From Periplaneta americana (taxonomy: Eukaryota > Arthropoda > Insecta > Blattodea > Blattidae), in assembly GCF_040183065.1 (NCBI RefSeq), contig NC_091123.1, positions 10,534,001 to 10,598,000 on the forward strand: a stretch of 64,000 nucleotides of DNA. Reading direction: 5' to 3'. Both the position numbers and the translations under genes were made by a program. The notes beneath the pieces were generated by a model, which was not told where the DNA came from, searched no databases, and saw only the letters and a list, made by a program, of their open reading frames with translations. This document shows positions 11,184-22,771 of this stretch, piece by piece (positions within the stretch are counted from its first letter, which is position 1; every line of letters begins with the position of its first letter).

Positions 11184-12427
11184 ACTCTAGCTCGAAGTAC
11201 AAAAACACTGCATTACTCCTTCCACATGTCTATTCGGATCATCAGTGTTTCGTACAGAATGGGCTTAGGTTTGTGTTATGCTAATTTTTCATTGTAAATT
11301 AAATTTTTACTGCTTTATCAGTTTCAAGAATGTCACAATATTGCGAAGGTTACGCTATTATTTCATTTAGATAGTGTTATGTTGTCGACTTGAAAACACT
11401 GCCCGCGCGTGCGCATTACGCAACAATGCAGCAGTGTGCAGGCATGCGCTGTTGATTGCGCCGTTATGTAGTAATTACACGCCTACAATGGACGGGATGC
11501 TCGTTAGAAAGTCCACGCCTGGATTTGTCTCGTTTCATCAAGAGATCATTCGACTTCAGTTTCTCCTTTTGTCGTAATAGACTGTAATTCAGCTATTTCC
11601 GAGTTAACAAAGACATCACGAACGGAGCATTCTGTTTATGAAATATTATAGGCCTACTTTCTCCAGACCAATCTTGCAGAATGTATGTACAGCTATATGA
11701 AACAATACATTTACAGATTTTTGACAAATACAAGATCGTTCTAGACACGTAAGGAAATTCTTGCTGTAGTTTATAAGTAAAAAATTCTGTAAATTATTTT
11801 ATTTATTTGTTTGTTAACACTTCCGTATAGTATACAACATTCCTTACTGAATAATAAGCAAAGCAACATCTTAGTCATATCAACTTCATGAAATATCAGA
11901 TGAAACTATGTAGTATAATTAAATACAATTAATATACGATCATTTTTTCCTATGAGCGTCCTTTTTTATGCGAGGAAATTTCATTCAACATGTAAAATTG
12001 CCATTTTACCCTAATAAATAAAATACGATAATATGTTCCAGGGATCATCGCTTTTGGTGCAAGGATAATTCGTTTAACATGTTTCTAAATTAGTCTTGAA
12101 TACAGCCCATTTTTTAAAAATAAACCACTTCAAAATAATGTGAATAATAGATTGCGTGGATTGTGTAAGAAAATAAAGTTTTTGTGTTGGCCTCATTATG
12201 CATCATTGTTACGTAAATAAATTCAAGTGTAAATTATCATGGTACATAACCATTATTTTAAGAAATACAGGAAACAAACTTGAATACACTAATATTCGTC
12301 GTTCTTAAGGATCTTGGGATAGAAAATAACAATAAAATATGTATAAAATAGAAATTAAGTACCGGTGATCGTATAATAAGAAGAAAATAGAACATATGGG
12401 TAATAAAAATATGTACCTTACGGTGAT
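11182..12427. other. Intron-like DNA within gene 1
   Basis: A GC-richer patch at 11395-11530 includes cgcgcgtgcgcattacgcaa; a 67-codon frame over it shows no domain. The rest is AT-rich and featureless. Confidence 0.3.
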
Positions 12428-13133
12428 ATTTATTTATTTATTGTATTTATTTATTTGTTTGTTTATTTATTTGATTCACTGTTTATTTGACTGTTCATTT
12501 ATTTATTCATTCATTTATTTGTTAATATATATTCATTTATTCATTCATTTAATTAACTAACTATTTTATTTATTTATGTACCTATTTACTTATCTATGTA
12601 TTTGTTTGTTTACATATTTATTTATGTATATATTTGTTTATTTATTTACTTATTTATATATTTATTTGTTTATTTATTTATGTAGTCATTTGTTTACGTT
12701 ATTTATTTGTTTATTTATTTATCTATTTACCTCTTTATCTATTTAGGTATTTATTTATTTTTAATTATGCATTTATTTATGTGTATATTTGTTTATTTAT
12801 TTTATTATTTATTTTTTATTTATATATTTATTTGTTTATTTATGTATGTACTTACTTATTCACTTAGTTATTTATTTATCTCTTTATTTCTTTATTATTT
12901 ATTTATTTACTCACTCATTCAGTGATTTATTTATATATTTATCTATTTACCTTATTATCTATTTATATATTTATTTATTCATCTATTTATTTATTTACTT
13001 ATTTATTTTTATTTATTCATTTATGTCATAACTGTCTTTGAGCATAGCGTCCTTTTTGAGAGAAAACTCGCTTGATTCCGATAGCACAAAATACTGTCAA
13101 TAAAAAGCTCCTAAGTTAGGCTTTCTTTAGCTT

Positions 13134-13164
<31 letters not shown>

Positions 13165-13170
13165 TTTTTT
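12428..13170. repeat. Degenerate (TTTA)n array
   Basis: About 600 bp of TTTA units with TTTG, TTCA and TATA variants, then 110 bp of other sequence, then pure (TTTA)n at 13132-13166. Long plus-strand frames rich in Y, I, L and F across it are artefacts of the repeat. Confidence 0.9.
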
Positions 13171-13504
13171 GCAGACGATAACCAAAACAGAATTAATTAA
13201 TTAAAATTTGTATAGAACTGTTTAGGCGCGACTAAGTGAATTCCTTGGTTTATGTGCATATTTTCCTCAAAGTGATTAGAGCTTCTTAATATCTGACCGT
13301 CTATCCTTGAAGCTTGGATGTGTTGGAGTTTGGTTCACGAATTGTTGGGAGTTTCATTATATTGCGTGTCCAGGTCCCAGTCTCTGTTGTAAGATAAACC
13401 GGCTAATGCGAGTGATAAAGATTTTCAAACCCAAAAACCCATTAGAAAGCGATGAACTTCATATTAAAGTTAATGGATCGGAGATAAGAGTGAGGTTAGA
13501 GTAC

Positions 13505-13607
13505 CGTAAGCCAGCCCGTTCACCATCTCCACGATGCCAGCGCTGTCTGGTCTAGCGAGCACTGCCGCAACTAACGCTGCAACTACCAGAACAACTGCGC
13601 GCGCCAT
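13505..13607 (-). CDS. Gene 1, signal-peptide exon of a small secreted protein (78 aa in total)
   Basis: This exon encodes residues 1-34, beginning MARAVVLVVAALVAAVLARP and ending VEMVNGLAY. It is a textbook signal peptide: Arg-3, a hydrophobic core of V, L and A, and a small-residue cleavage site near LA|RPDSAG. The ATG directly follows a good splice acceptor (pyrimidine-rich ...tgttttcag), so the 5' UTR must lie on an upstream exon at higher coordinates. The donor after codon position 1 (TACG|GTACTC) is weaker than consensus, but its phase matches the terminal exon at 6609-6742. Read through, the exon would run only about 11 more codons. GC content is well above the flanks. I do not recognise the family; a small extracellular, cuticle- or hemolymph-type protein or peptide precursor is inference. 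No paralogue is visible here. Confidence 0.6.
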
Positions 13608-14498
13608 CTGAAAACAAAAAACTGTTTAGCTTATGGATGTAAATAATACATCATAATCAGGTAAAAGTAAATATTTTAGCCTAGCGTTCGATCACGAACT
13701 GTTAAGAAATTATATAAAATACTTCTCTCAAATCCATCTACTATCAAAGTCACTCTTTCTCAGTTTTAGGAAGTCAAGCTATGACGCTCAGAACCACATT
13801 TTCAGCACGCTTTCTCTGCGTTAGCTATGTAGAAAACAATATGTCTCGGATTATTTACAGTGGCCTGTGAGATATTAGCGAAATTAAAATATTACAGACC
13901 TGATACCTCTGATTGAGGTTCTGGCTGATAGGCTATGTAAATCTAGTATCAGGCAGTATATCTCACTTGATATGTATTAGAGGAATTGTTTGTATATATA
14001 GTAAGGGTCACATAAGAACAGTTCCTAAACAGCAAATATTGCCGTCTTGTCAGTGTTGCCAACTGTTACCAGATATCACACGACAATCCTACGTATTGAA
14101 TGACTTATTTACTTGCCGTACTTTGTGTTGGAAGATTATTCTAAATAATTCAATAATTTGTAACATTTTTGTAGGCAAACTATACGAGAAAGAGATCAAC
14201 ATGTTACGTAGTTTGTCGGGTAATATGAAATTCATTGGTTTGATTAAACAATTGATTCACGAGACCTAACCTAAAAATGTGTTTTGTTTGTCCATATGAA
14301 ATTATTAGCACTAATTCCGAAAACTTACCTGACTATGGTCTTGAATTATAACCACAATGCAACACATAAAATAACTATTATGTATTAATATTAATACTGA
14401 TATTAATTAGTTATTAGTATGTTCAAATTTCATTAACTTCCAGTAAACGGCTTAGAAATGTAGTACAATTTTAATTTCATGGAACTTCAGTACCGACA

Positions 14499-14665
14499 AC
14501 GTTTGTCTCAGCTATGTAGCTAGTTAGCGATGTATGCAATGGAAGGAGAAAGGAACTGGGCACCCTACTCCATTATCTCCTGGCATAGTTGCCTCATAAG
14601 TGGTGCCATGTTAGTATCACTTGTGGAGTTCAGACCTGTCTTCGGGCAGTTGAATAAGCAATACA
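14499..14665 (-). repeat. Dispersed repeat family W, copy 1
   Basis: It includes, on the minus strand, tcacaagtgatac and atgaggcaactatgccagga. Related copies lie at 23605-23709 and 45708-45850. The family may be a LINE or SINE 3' region; coding is absent. Confidence 0.5.
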
Positions 14666-14844
14666 CCTGAATCGTAAACCACAACAGAAGTCATAAAAAA
14701 AAGTACGTAGTGTTATTGTTTTATCAAAACTTCTTCAAGTAAGTCTTTTATATAGAGAATATTTTATTGAAATTAATAAGTAGGATATAATCGTTGATGA
14801 GATATCGGTACATGTGCGTTTTAATGAATATCGATTCCAAACAC

Positions 14845-14939
14845 GCTGTGCTTCAAGCGGTAGTGGTTCTCCTTATAAATCGTGGGACTCACAGTCAGAT
14901 TCGATTCCTGGCAGGGAAATAAATCTTCTAATTCTCTAT

Positions 14940-14940
<1 letters not shown>
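14845..14940 (+). mobile_element. Possible tRNA-like SINE fragment before (TAA)n
   Basis: AGCGGTAGTGG and AGATTCGATTCCTGGC stand at A-box/B-box spacing and the sequence ends at a (TAA)n tract. A SINE head that seeded the microsatellite is plausible; a decayed tRNA pseudogene is equally possible. Confidence 0.35.
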
Positions 14941-14973
<33 letters not shown>

Positions 14974-15037
14974 TAATAATAATAATAATAATAATGATAA
15001 TAATAATACTTATAATATAATAATAATAATACTTATA

Positions 15038-15069
<32 letters not shown>

Positions 15070-15070
15070 T
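14941..15070. repeat. (TAA)n tract
   Basis: TAA units with occasional TGA variants and two actttataatata interruptions, next to a possible SINE fragment. Confidence 0.9.
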
Positions 15071-15506
15071 TAATAGACTACAGTCCAAAAATCAATAACC
15101 ACGCAGGCACAAAGCCAATATTTTTATTACCACAGCAAATAGTCGTTATGAAGTCCACTATACATTGGTGAGCCTTCCGTCGCAGAGAAGGCTGCTTGCG
15201 TTCGAGATTTGCAAGCTAATCACGAATCTGCTGACAGATATTAACAATCCGTTTATGTAATATCTCCAAGTCATTTATTGACCTTGAATGCTAGATCATT
15301 ACATGGTGTCCTCCGACCTTCGTTTAAGATGTAAACACATTAGGAAGACATGCTCTGTCCTTCAGATTCGCTTTAATGTAGCTTTAATTTACTACTTCAT
15401 ATTAATGGAAAAATCGTGTGAAGCTTCCACGGTGCATTTAGTCATTTTAATGAATGATATGTCAAAATCTGTAACCACCTTTCCGCGAACAGTCTGTATA
15501 CAGTCG

Positions 15507-17255
15507 AAATAAAATAAATAAGTAAATGAATGAATGAATAAATAAATAAATGATTAAATGAATCAATGAATGAACAAATAAGTTAACAAATAATAACCAA
15601 CAAAAAATAAATAAATTAATAAATAAAGTAATGAAAATAAGTAAATAAATGCAGGAATAAATGAATGAATGAATGAATGAATGAACAATTACTGTAAATA
15701 AACATAGTAACTAAGAAAACATTAAAAAAATTAACATAAAAATAAATGAATAAATAAATAATAAAGTAACTAATAAAAATAAATAAATAAATGTAGGAAT
15801 GAATGAATGATTGAACAATTACCGCAAATAAACAAAGTAACTAAGAAAAAATTAAAAAAAAAATAACATATATATAAATGAATATATAAATAAGTAAATA
15901 AAGTAAGTAATAAAAATAAATAAATGCAGGAATGAATGAACGAATAAACAATTACTGTTAATAAACAAAGTAACTAAGAAAAAATTAAAATATTTATTAA
16001 CATATAAATAAATGAATGAATGAATAAATAAAGTAAGTAATAAAAATATATACATGAATAAATAAATAAATAAATAAATGCAGGAATGAACAATTATTGT
16101 AAGTAAACAAAGTATCTAAGAAAAAATAAAAAAATTAACATATAAATAAATAAATAAAGTAATATAAATAAATAAATGCAGGAATGAATGAATGAATGAA
16201 TGAACAATTACTGTAAATAAACAAAGTAATTAAGAAGAAATAAAACAATTAACATATAAATAAATGAATAAATAAATAAGTAAATAAATAAATAAAGTAA
16301 TAAAAGTAAGCAAATAAATGCAGGAATGAATGAACAATTACTGTAAATAAATAAAGTAATTAAGAAGAAATAAAACAATTAACATATAAATAAATGAATT
16401 AAGTAAATAAATAAATAAAGTAAGTAATAAAAGTAAGCAAATAAATGCAGGAATGAATGAACAATTACTGTAAATAAACAAAGTAATTAAGAAGAAATAA
16501 AACAATTAACATATAAATAAATAAGTAAATAAATAAATAAAGTAAGTAATAAAAGTAAGCAAATAAATGCAGGAATGAATGAACAATTACTGTAAATAAA
16601 TAAAGTAATTAAGAAGAAATAAAACAATTAACATATAAATAAATGAATAAATAAATAAGTAAATAAATAAATAAATAAAGTAAGTAATAAAAGTAAGCAA
16701 ATAAATGCAGGAATGAATGAACAATTACTGTAAATAAATAAAGTAATTAAGAAGAAATAAAACAATTAACATATAAATAAATGAATAAATAAATAAGTAA
16801 ATAAATAAATAAAGTAAGTAATAAAAGTAAGCAAATAAATGCAGGAATGGATGAACAATTACTGTAAATAAATAAAGTAATTAAGAAGAAATAAAACAAT
16901 TAACATATAAATAAATGAATAAATAAATAAGTAAATAAATAAAGTAAGTAATAAAAGTAAGTAAATAAATGCAGGAATAAATGAATGAACAATTACTGTA
17001 AATAAACAAAGTAATTAAGAAGAAATAAAAAAATTAACATATAAATAAATGAATAAATAAGTAAGTAAGTAAATAAAGTAAGTAATAAAAGTAAGTAAAT
17101 AAATGCAGGAATGAATGAGTGAATGAATGAACAATTACTGGAAATAAACAAAGTAGCCTAACTAAGACAAAATTTAAAAAAATTAACACATAAATAAATG
17201 AATAACAAAAATGAACAAAGAAATAAATATATAAATAAATAAATTTATTCATTCA
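15507..17255. repeat. Higher-order array of (TAAA/TGAA) repeats, unit about 120-135 bp
   Basis: A composite unit containing acaattactgtaaataaaca, then taattaagaagaaataaaac, then (TAAA)n and gcaggaatgaatga recurs about 12 times (starts near 15690, 15820, 15951, 16092, 16206, 16337, 16460, 16586, 16721, 16856, 16990, 17132). Units between 16320 and 16990 are the most alike. The array ends at the tail of a LINE B copy. Confidence 0.88.
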
Positions 17256-17309
17256 TAGTTTTCTGATCAAGGGCAGATCTTTCACTGCAAACCCAACATT
17301 CTCCAATCT

Positions 17310-17760
17310 GATTAAAATGTTTACATACAAAGACAATATAATTATAACAGTATTAAAACACACATTGAAAATCATGTTTAAACCATACATGTTTCACGAT
17401 GTGCGGTCCTATCTTCCTATGATCTGTGTATTGCTTTTCAATTTGACCAGCGTAGTCATAACACACGCCGCATTCAGTCTCCTACCCACACCGGCGTCGC
17501 ATCTCAGCGAACACCAGCTGATTAGTCGTAAGTATTCATTCTGCACCATGGCCGCTTGCAATTTTGAACGCATTATTAAGCTTCATTTTCAACATCGTAA
17601 TTTTTAGTAACATTGTATCAAGAGATTATTCTCTTTACAGATGAGCACTGAAGATAGGACCGCAAGTCCTGAAACATGTAGTCTATGGTTTAAACATGAT
17701 TTTCAATGTGTGTTTTAATACTGTAATAATTATATTGTCTTTGTATGTAAAATTTGTTAA
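17310..17760. mobile_element. Foldback element, probably a Penelope-like 3'-end pair
   Basis: Arms at 17312-17412 and 17655-17757 are long, near-perfect inverted repeats sharing the segment ggtttaaacatgattttcaa. They enclose a 240 bp core. The layout copies the elements at 1200 and 22772, and the motif gaagataggaccgc before the arm end resembles their gaagatgg 3' region. No diagnostic protein motif is visible, so family assignment is by analogy. It splits a LINE B copy (fragments at 17255-17309 and 17766-18225), so it is younger than that LINE. Confidence 0.4.
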
Positions 17761-17765
17761 TTAAT

Positions 17766-18225
17766 TGACTGAAAACACTTTGGAATTAGGATTAGGTTTT
17801 AACATGTCTGTTACAAGCATGTCCGACGTTATTCTCCAATTTTTTCCTATTTTCTGCCTTCCTCTTTGTCTCTGCATATGATCCATATATCTTAATGTCG
17901 TCTATCATCTGGTATCTTCTTCTGCCCCGAACTCTTCTCCCGTTCACCATTCCTTCCAGTGCATCCTTCAGTAGGAGTTTCTTCTCAGCCAGTGATCCAC
18001 TCAATTCGTTTTTCCTCTTCCTGATCAGTTTCAGCATCATTCTTTCTTCACCCACTCTTTATAGAACAGCTTCCTTTCTTATTCTGCTTGTCTTCTCCAT
18101 ATCTACATTTCAAATGCTTCTAGTCGCTTCTATTCACTTCATCGTAATGTCCATTTTTCTTCACCATACAATTCTACACTTCACACAAAACACTTCACCA
18201 GCCTCTTCCTTAGTTCTATAGCCTA
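17766..18225 (-). mobile_element. LINE B 3' fragment, with a displaced tail at 17255-17309
   Basis: On the minus strand it encodes EERMMLKLIRKRK, a WLGHWL-equivalent region (altered here), LLKDALEGMVNGRRVRGRRR and YQMIDDIKIYGSYAET. Its 3' tail (tctttcactgcaaacccaac at 17270-17289) is separated by the foldback at 17310-17760. The tail runs straight into the large (TAAA/TGAA)n array at 15507-17255. Confidence 0.65.
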
Positions 18226-18229
18226 TATA

Positions 18230-19366
18230 CGGGCTATTCCATATGAAATGGATCAGTAAAAAACCTCGCATTTTTTTTACACTCTAATTTTTTCCCTACT
18301 TATACAAGGTGCTGAGGAGAGTGCATTTTCAAAAATATACTATCGAAAGTCAAACAGTTTTCATATTATTGAGCGACAAATTTAGCGTATTTTATAAAAA
18401 CAAGCCTCTTTCAGCGCTCAGAACTCTGGAACCATTTACTGCAGAACATTGAACTAGAGCTTATTTTGAAGCTGACATTTAGTAGGTTATGTTAAGAAAT
18501 AATCCTTATTTTTATTATAAACAGAGAGACAGATAATCTGATTTTACTTGCTTTTTGGCTTTTTGGCCATTTGTAAAAATGTAAAAAAAAAATTGAGAAA
18601 AAACCTTCCATTATTAAAAGAGATTTGGCATTGTTTGCTTAGTGGCTCGGCAATAAGTTTCGAGGGTATTAAATAGAATATTTTCAAACGCCTAGACTTG
18701 AACGGCGCAGTACTGCACGCACTGGCCGAGAGCTGAAGATAAGCGAGCGTTGGGCGTCATTTTACTCCTGTGTTTATGAAAACCTGTGATAAAGCTAGCA
18801 CAGCCATGACTGCTAGACGACACATCACATGTTTGTCTCCTGGCCTTGCTTGTCTCCCGTCTCACAGTCAGCTGGTTAGTTCACGCGCGTACTATTTATT
18901 TTCTTTATTTGATATTTTCAATACTGTCCTATCAACGCACCACCAGTAAAAAAATATGTGTTTATTTATACTTTCAATGCGGAATCTAACCATATATTTT
19001 TAAAATATTTTTTCGTGGTCAAAGGCGTCTTAATGAGGAAAAATCTAAATTTCTCCATTTCCATAAAAAGTAAGAAAAACTGTTTACATGCCAATATAAA
19101 CTTTAACTTCTCAGCATCAAAATAAACCATGATTTTGGTCATTGGGTGTAAGGGTTTCGGAGCCACAACAGTTTAAAGTTGCTAATTTTATGAAAATACG
19201 ATAAATTTAAATATTATTAATTTAAACACTATGAAGTTCTGATGCCTCAAACTTTGCACAAAGCATTGTATCACAGTTGTCTACGGGCAGAAAAAGTTTC
19301 ATTACATTTAAAAATTGCAAGGTCAATTTTCTCTATATTTCGGTCGATTTGAGATGGAATAGCCCG
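18230..19366. mobile_element. 1.14 kb non-autonomous TIR element, family Z, copy 1
   Basis: Ends are CGGGCTATTCCAT and its complement, between TA dinucleotides (18228-18229, 19367-19368). The body matches 49964-51117 along its whole length with scattered substitutions. No transposase is visible. The TA duplication suggests the Tc1/mariner superfamily. Confidence 0.75.
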
Positions 19367-19374
19367 TACACACA

Positions 19375-20340
19375 GACAGGCCTCACTGTGGAGGATTATG
19401 AACCACCACGACACATCCACAAGTAGGGGGACTGTATCAACATGGAGAAAGACAACACAGTACAACACAACACAAGGGATACACTGGCAGTTCACACTGT
19501 GGAGGATTATGAGCCAACACTATACATTCCCGGTGTCTGATCTGGTCAAAAACCCTAATAAAGCTGATATTTAACCCTTGCGGTGAATTTCCGTGAAGTC
19601 CGGAGTGCCTGATTAGTCAAATCCACTCTCCTCACCTCCACGCTGGGGCCCCTGAGATCTTTTAAGATGTGAAAGAGAGAGTGGTGTGCGGAAAGCTATA
19701 GGAAGCTACCGCATTTGTCTTTCCCAAGTAGAACTTAGAATTCAAGAGAAGCGAATAGAAGCATTTAAATGTGGATATGGAGAAGAATGGAACGTGTGAA
19801 GTGGACAGACAGAATAAGAAACGAAGCTGTGTTAGAAAGAGTGAGTGAAGAAAGAATGATGCTGAAACTGACCAGGAAGAGGAAAAGGAATTGGTTGGGT
19901 CACTGGCTGAGAAGAAACTGCCTACTGAAGGATGCACTGGGAGGAATGGTGAACGGGAGAAGAGTTCGGGGTAGAAGACGATATCAGATGATAGACGACA
20001 TTAAGATATATGGATCATATGAGGAGACAGAAAATAGGAACGACTGGAGAAAGCTGGGTTTGCAATGAAAGACTTTCCCTTGGAATGAATGAATGAATGA
20101 ATGAATGAATGAATGAATGAATGAATGAATGAATGAATGAATTACTGTACATTCGCAAGTAGCGCCTCTGTATCAGCATGGAGCAAGACTACACACCACA
20201 ATATAGTACAACATAACACAACACAACAAAATACAGCACAACACAACACAACACAAGGAATACACTGGCAGTTCGCACTGGAGGATTATGAACCAACACT
20301 ACACATTCACAAGTAGCTGGACTGTATCAGCAACGTAAGA
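19375..20340 (+). repeat. Minisatellite-like repeat split by a LINE B copy
   Basis: Units at 19375-19520 and 20145-20335 share cactgtggaggattatgaac-like, acaacacaacacaaggaata and acactggcagttcrcact sequence. The LINE B fragment and flanking unique DNA (19521-20144) lie between them. Confidence 0.5.
19736..20145 (+). mobile_element. LINE B 3' end with (GAAT)n tail
   Basis: A 99-residue open frame (19769-20068) begins MWIWRRMERVKWTDRIRNEA and continues to LGHWLRRNCLLKDALGGMVN and the GRRVRGRRRYQMIDDIKIYG region, ending at LGLQ. About 30 bp past the stop begins a (GAAT)n tract of about 60 bp, the apparent 3' tail of this family. It sits inside a locally duplicated minisatellite-like sequence (19375-19520 and 20145-20335). 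Confidence 0.72.
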
Positions 20341-20984
20341 TCCTAGGCAAGACAATGCGGACCGTATTCAAAGACATTTTTAGCGCGGGTTTCCGGTGGA
20401 TGATCAGCGTTTTTGTATTCATAAACCAGTGTTAGCGATAGGATATGATTTGAATTCTGTACTAGTAACCAGTGGACAGCCGGGGCTAGCTTAGTACACT
20501 CGTAGCGCGTGCTGCGAAATGTCTGTGAATAGCACCCTGTATGACTAAGTACACACTCACTCCCAGTCCTGTGTAAGCCAAGGCTGTAATGCGAGACATC
20601 TAATCTGGATCTGTAGCATTTAGCTGGAGACCATGCCGGAGGACTGTTCAATTAACACAGATAATCAAAGAAGCACTCGAATATGAGAACTCCGGTTACA
20701 ACCTCGTTTACATTGTAAACGGAGTTTTCGTGTAGATATCTGAGCGCTATGTTGGTATTTCCGATATGAGCAGTTGGATAATTTCCAGGTCGTGGAATCT
20801 GAAAGCTTCGGAGGATGGGAGGTTTTCGATTGTTTGGCTGGCTGAACAAATAGACACAATCTCTCCAAAGACGTTTTCTTTGTGAAGCCACGCCTCCCGT
20901 CTGAACGTGCAGTCGCGGCAAACCGGAAGAAAAATCGGGCCACTTCGTGTACACGAAACAGTCTATGCCTGTCGGCGTCAACAC

Positions 20985-21310
20985 AGATCATCTTCATAGT
21001 TGGCATCATAGTTGTGCAGTGTCATCATTACCAGCATTTGCAACTTCATCATTTCATCATCATCCTTGCTTTAACAATCATTATCGTAATCACGATGATT
21101 TTCATTTCTATTATGGTAATTGCGATCATTATCTTCATCTTATTCTGAATTGTCATTCCCTCATCATTGTCATCATCTTCACCATTGTCATCGTAATCTT
21201 CGTCTTCGTTCGCTACATCACCATTATCTTCGTACTGATCTGTATTGTCGTTGTGCAACTTCATAATCATTATCATCATCACTATAACTTTGAGACCATT
21301 ATCACTTATT
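20985..21310. repeat. Degenerate CAT/ATC repeat
   Basis: Imperfect tcatca and attatc units over about 300 bp. Frames rich in H, I and D or N here are low complexity, not genes. Confidence 0.7.
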
Positions 21311-21414
21311 AATTGAAGTTTAAAAAACTTCATTTTAAGATGTCTTTAAGTAGAAGGATACGAATAGGAAATGCAATAAATAAGACATAAAAATAACATT
21401 GTCTACAACACTAC

Positions 21415-22134
21415 AATCTTTAGAAAATAATTTGGAGGAAGAGCAGTGTGGTTTCAGAAGAGATCAGGGATGCAAAATGACATACTCACTCTCCAACAAT
21501 ATGTAATATAAAAACGAAGAAAATTTTATTCAACTGTTTTTCATACTCTTCATATACTGAAAGAGCTTACGATGGTGTAAATAGGAAAAGTTCTGGGAGT
21601 TGCCAGAAAACAATGTCCAAATCAATCTGTTATCGGATATTAAAGCCTATGCAATAACACAAGAACATGTGTAATATATGAAGAAAATATATTCAAACCA
21701 ACAAATACTGTACAAACAAATTAGTAAAAACAAGAATATAGCTATTCCCAACCCTGTTTAACATATACAGAGTGTCCCAAAAGGCTCCATACATATGAAA
21801 TGTTAGTTGAAAATAGAAATGTCACATAATGTGACAGCCTTTAAGAGTTAGACATAGGCAAATGTGATCCAACCAGTTCCAACACACATTCTACAACATG
21901 TCCAGCATCATATGATGACAGGCCTGCAAATGGTGCAAGTCCCGAATGTTTTCCTGGTAGACCTGCGACTTAAAGTAACCCCAGAGGTAAAAATCAAGAG
22001 GTGTAAGATCTGGAGAGTGGGTTGGCCACATTCAGCACATTATGTGACATTTCTATTTGAAACTAACATTCCGTATGTACGGAGATTTTTGAGACACTCT
22101 GTATAATAATAATGATGGTAATAATAAAAAATAA

Positions 22135-22167
<33 letters not shown>

Positions 22168-22640
22168 GAATAGAAATCAATGGCAAAAGGCAATAACTTA
22201 TAAAATTAACAAAAAATAAAATTGTAAACACACTTCTGTATGCAGACGACCAAGTTATTACTCTCAAATGTGGACTACAAACTGCATAAATCAGCGACAT
22301 AAAATTTATTGCCATGAAATACTCTTTAATCATATAAACGTCTAAAAATAAAGTCAATGGGAATGCGTAATAAAGATCTTCAGAAAGTTAAAAGTGAAAT
22401 TGTTAGTAAAGTCATTGAACAGTTGACCAGCTTCATAGGGAATAAAATTTCTGAAAACAGCAGAGAGACAGAAATGAAGTTACAAAAATGGAATGATGAA
22501 AGGAAATTTTGGTGACCAGGTGACAACTGACATGCAATTAAAATTACACGATGAACTGTAATCTCGAAGGTCACCCTAACAGGACAGGACAATAAGGCTC
22601 CTAAACCTATTGTATTCAAGATGATAATTGACGATGATGA
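21415..22640 (+). mobile_element. Degraded LINE reverse-transcriptase copy split by a MITE
   Basis: The left part (21415-21767) reads LEEEQCGFRRDQGC and, out of frame, a stretch resembling AYDGVNREKFWELPENNVQI and IPNPV before the insertion at 21768-22101. The right part (22165-22640) resumes with TLLYADDQVITLKCGL and then FIGNKISENSRETEMKLQKW-like sequence in shifting frames. It has many stops and frameshifts and is an old copy. Confidence 0.65.
21768..22101 (-). mobile_element. mariner-superfamily MITE, 334 bp, with transposase remnant
   Basis: TIRs of about 65 bp start CAGAGTGTCCCAAAAGGCTC and are flanked by TA. On the minus strand a stretch reads WPTHSPDLTPLDFYLWGYFK and then SQVYQENI, the DD(E/D) transposase C-terminus of mariner/Tc1-type elements. 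It splits a LINE copy, so it is younger than that LINE. Confidence 0.75.
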
Positions 22641-22770
22641 TGATGGTGATGATGATGATTTTCAGAACAAGTTACAAGTTCATGGAAATATTCCTCTTGG
22701 TATGATCAAATAAAATAAGATATAATGATGATAATAATAGTAATAATAATAATAATAATCATCATCATCA
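22630..22770. repeat. GAT, TAA and ATC microsatellites
   Basis: gatgat near 22633-22660, TAA at 22730-22755, then (ATC)n just before the Penelope-like left arm. Confidence 0.8.
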
Positions 22771-22771
22771 T

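Noticed and set aside
15507-17255. Possible CRISPR-like array
   Set aside because: Units are regular but there are no unique spacers, the repeats are low complexity, and the context is eukaryotic.
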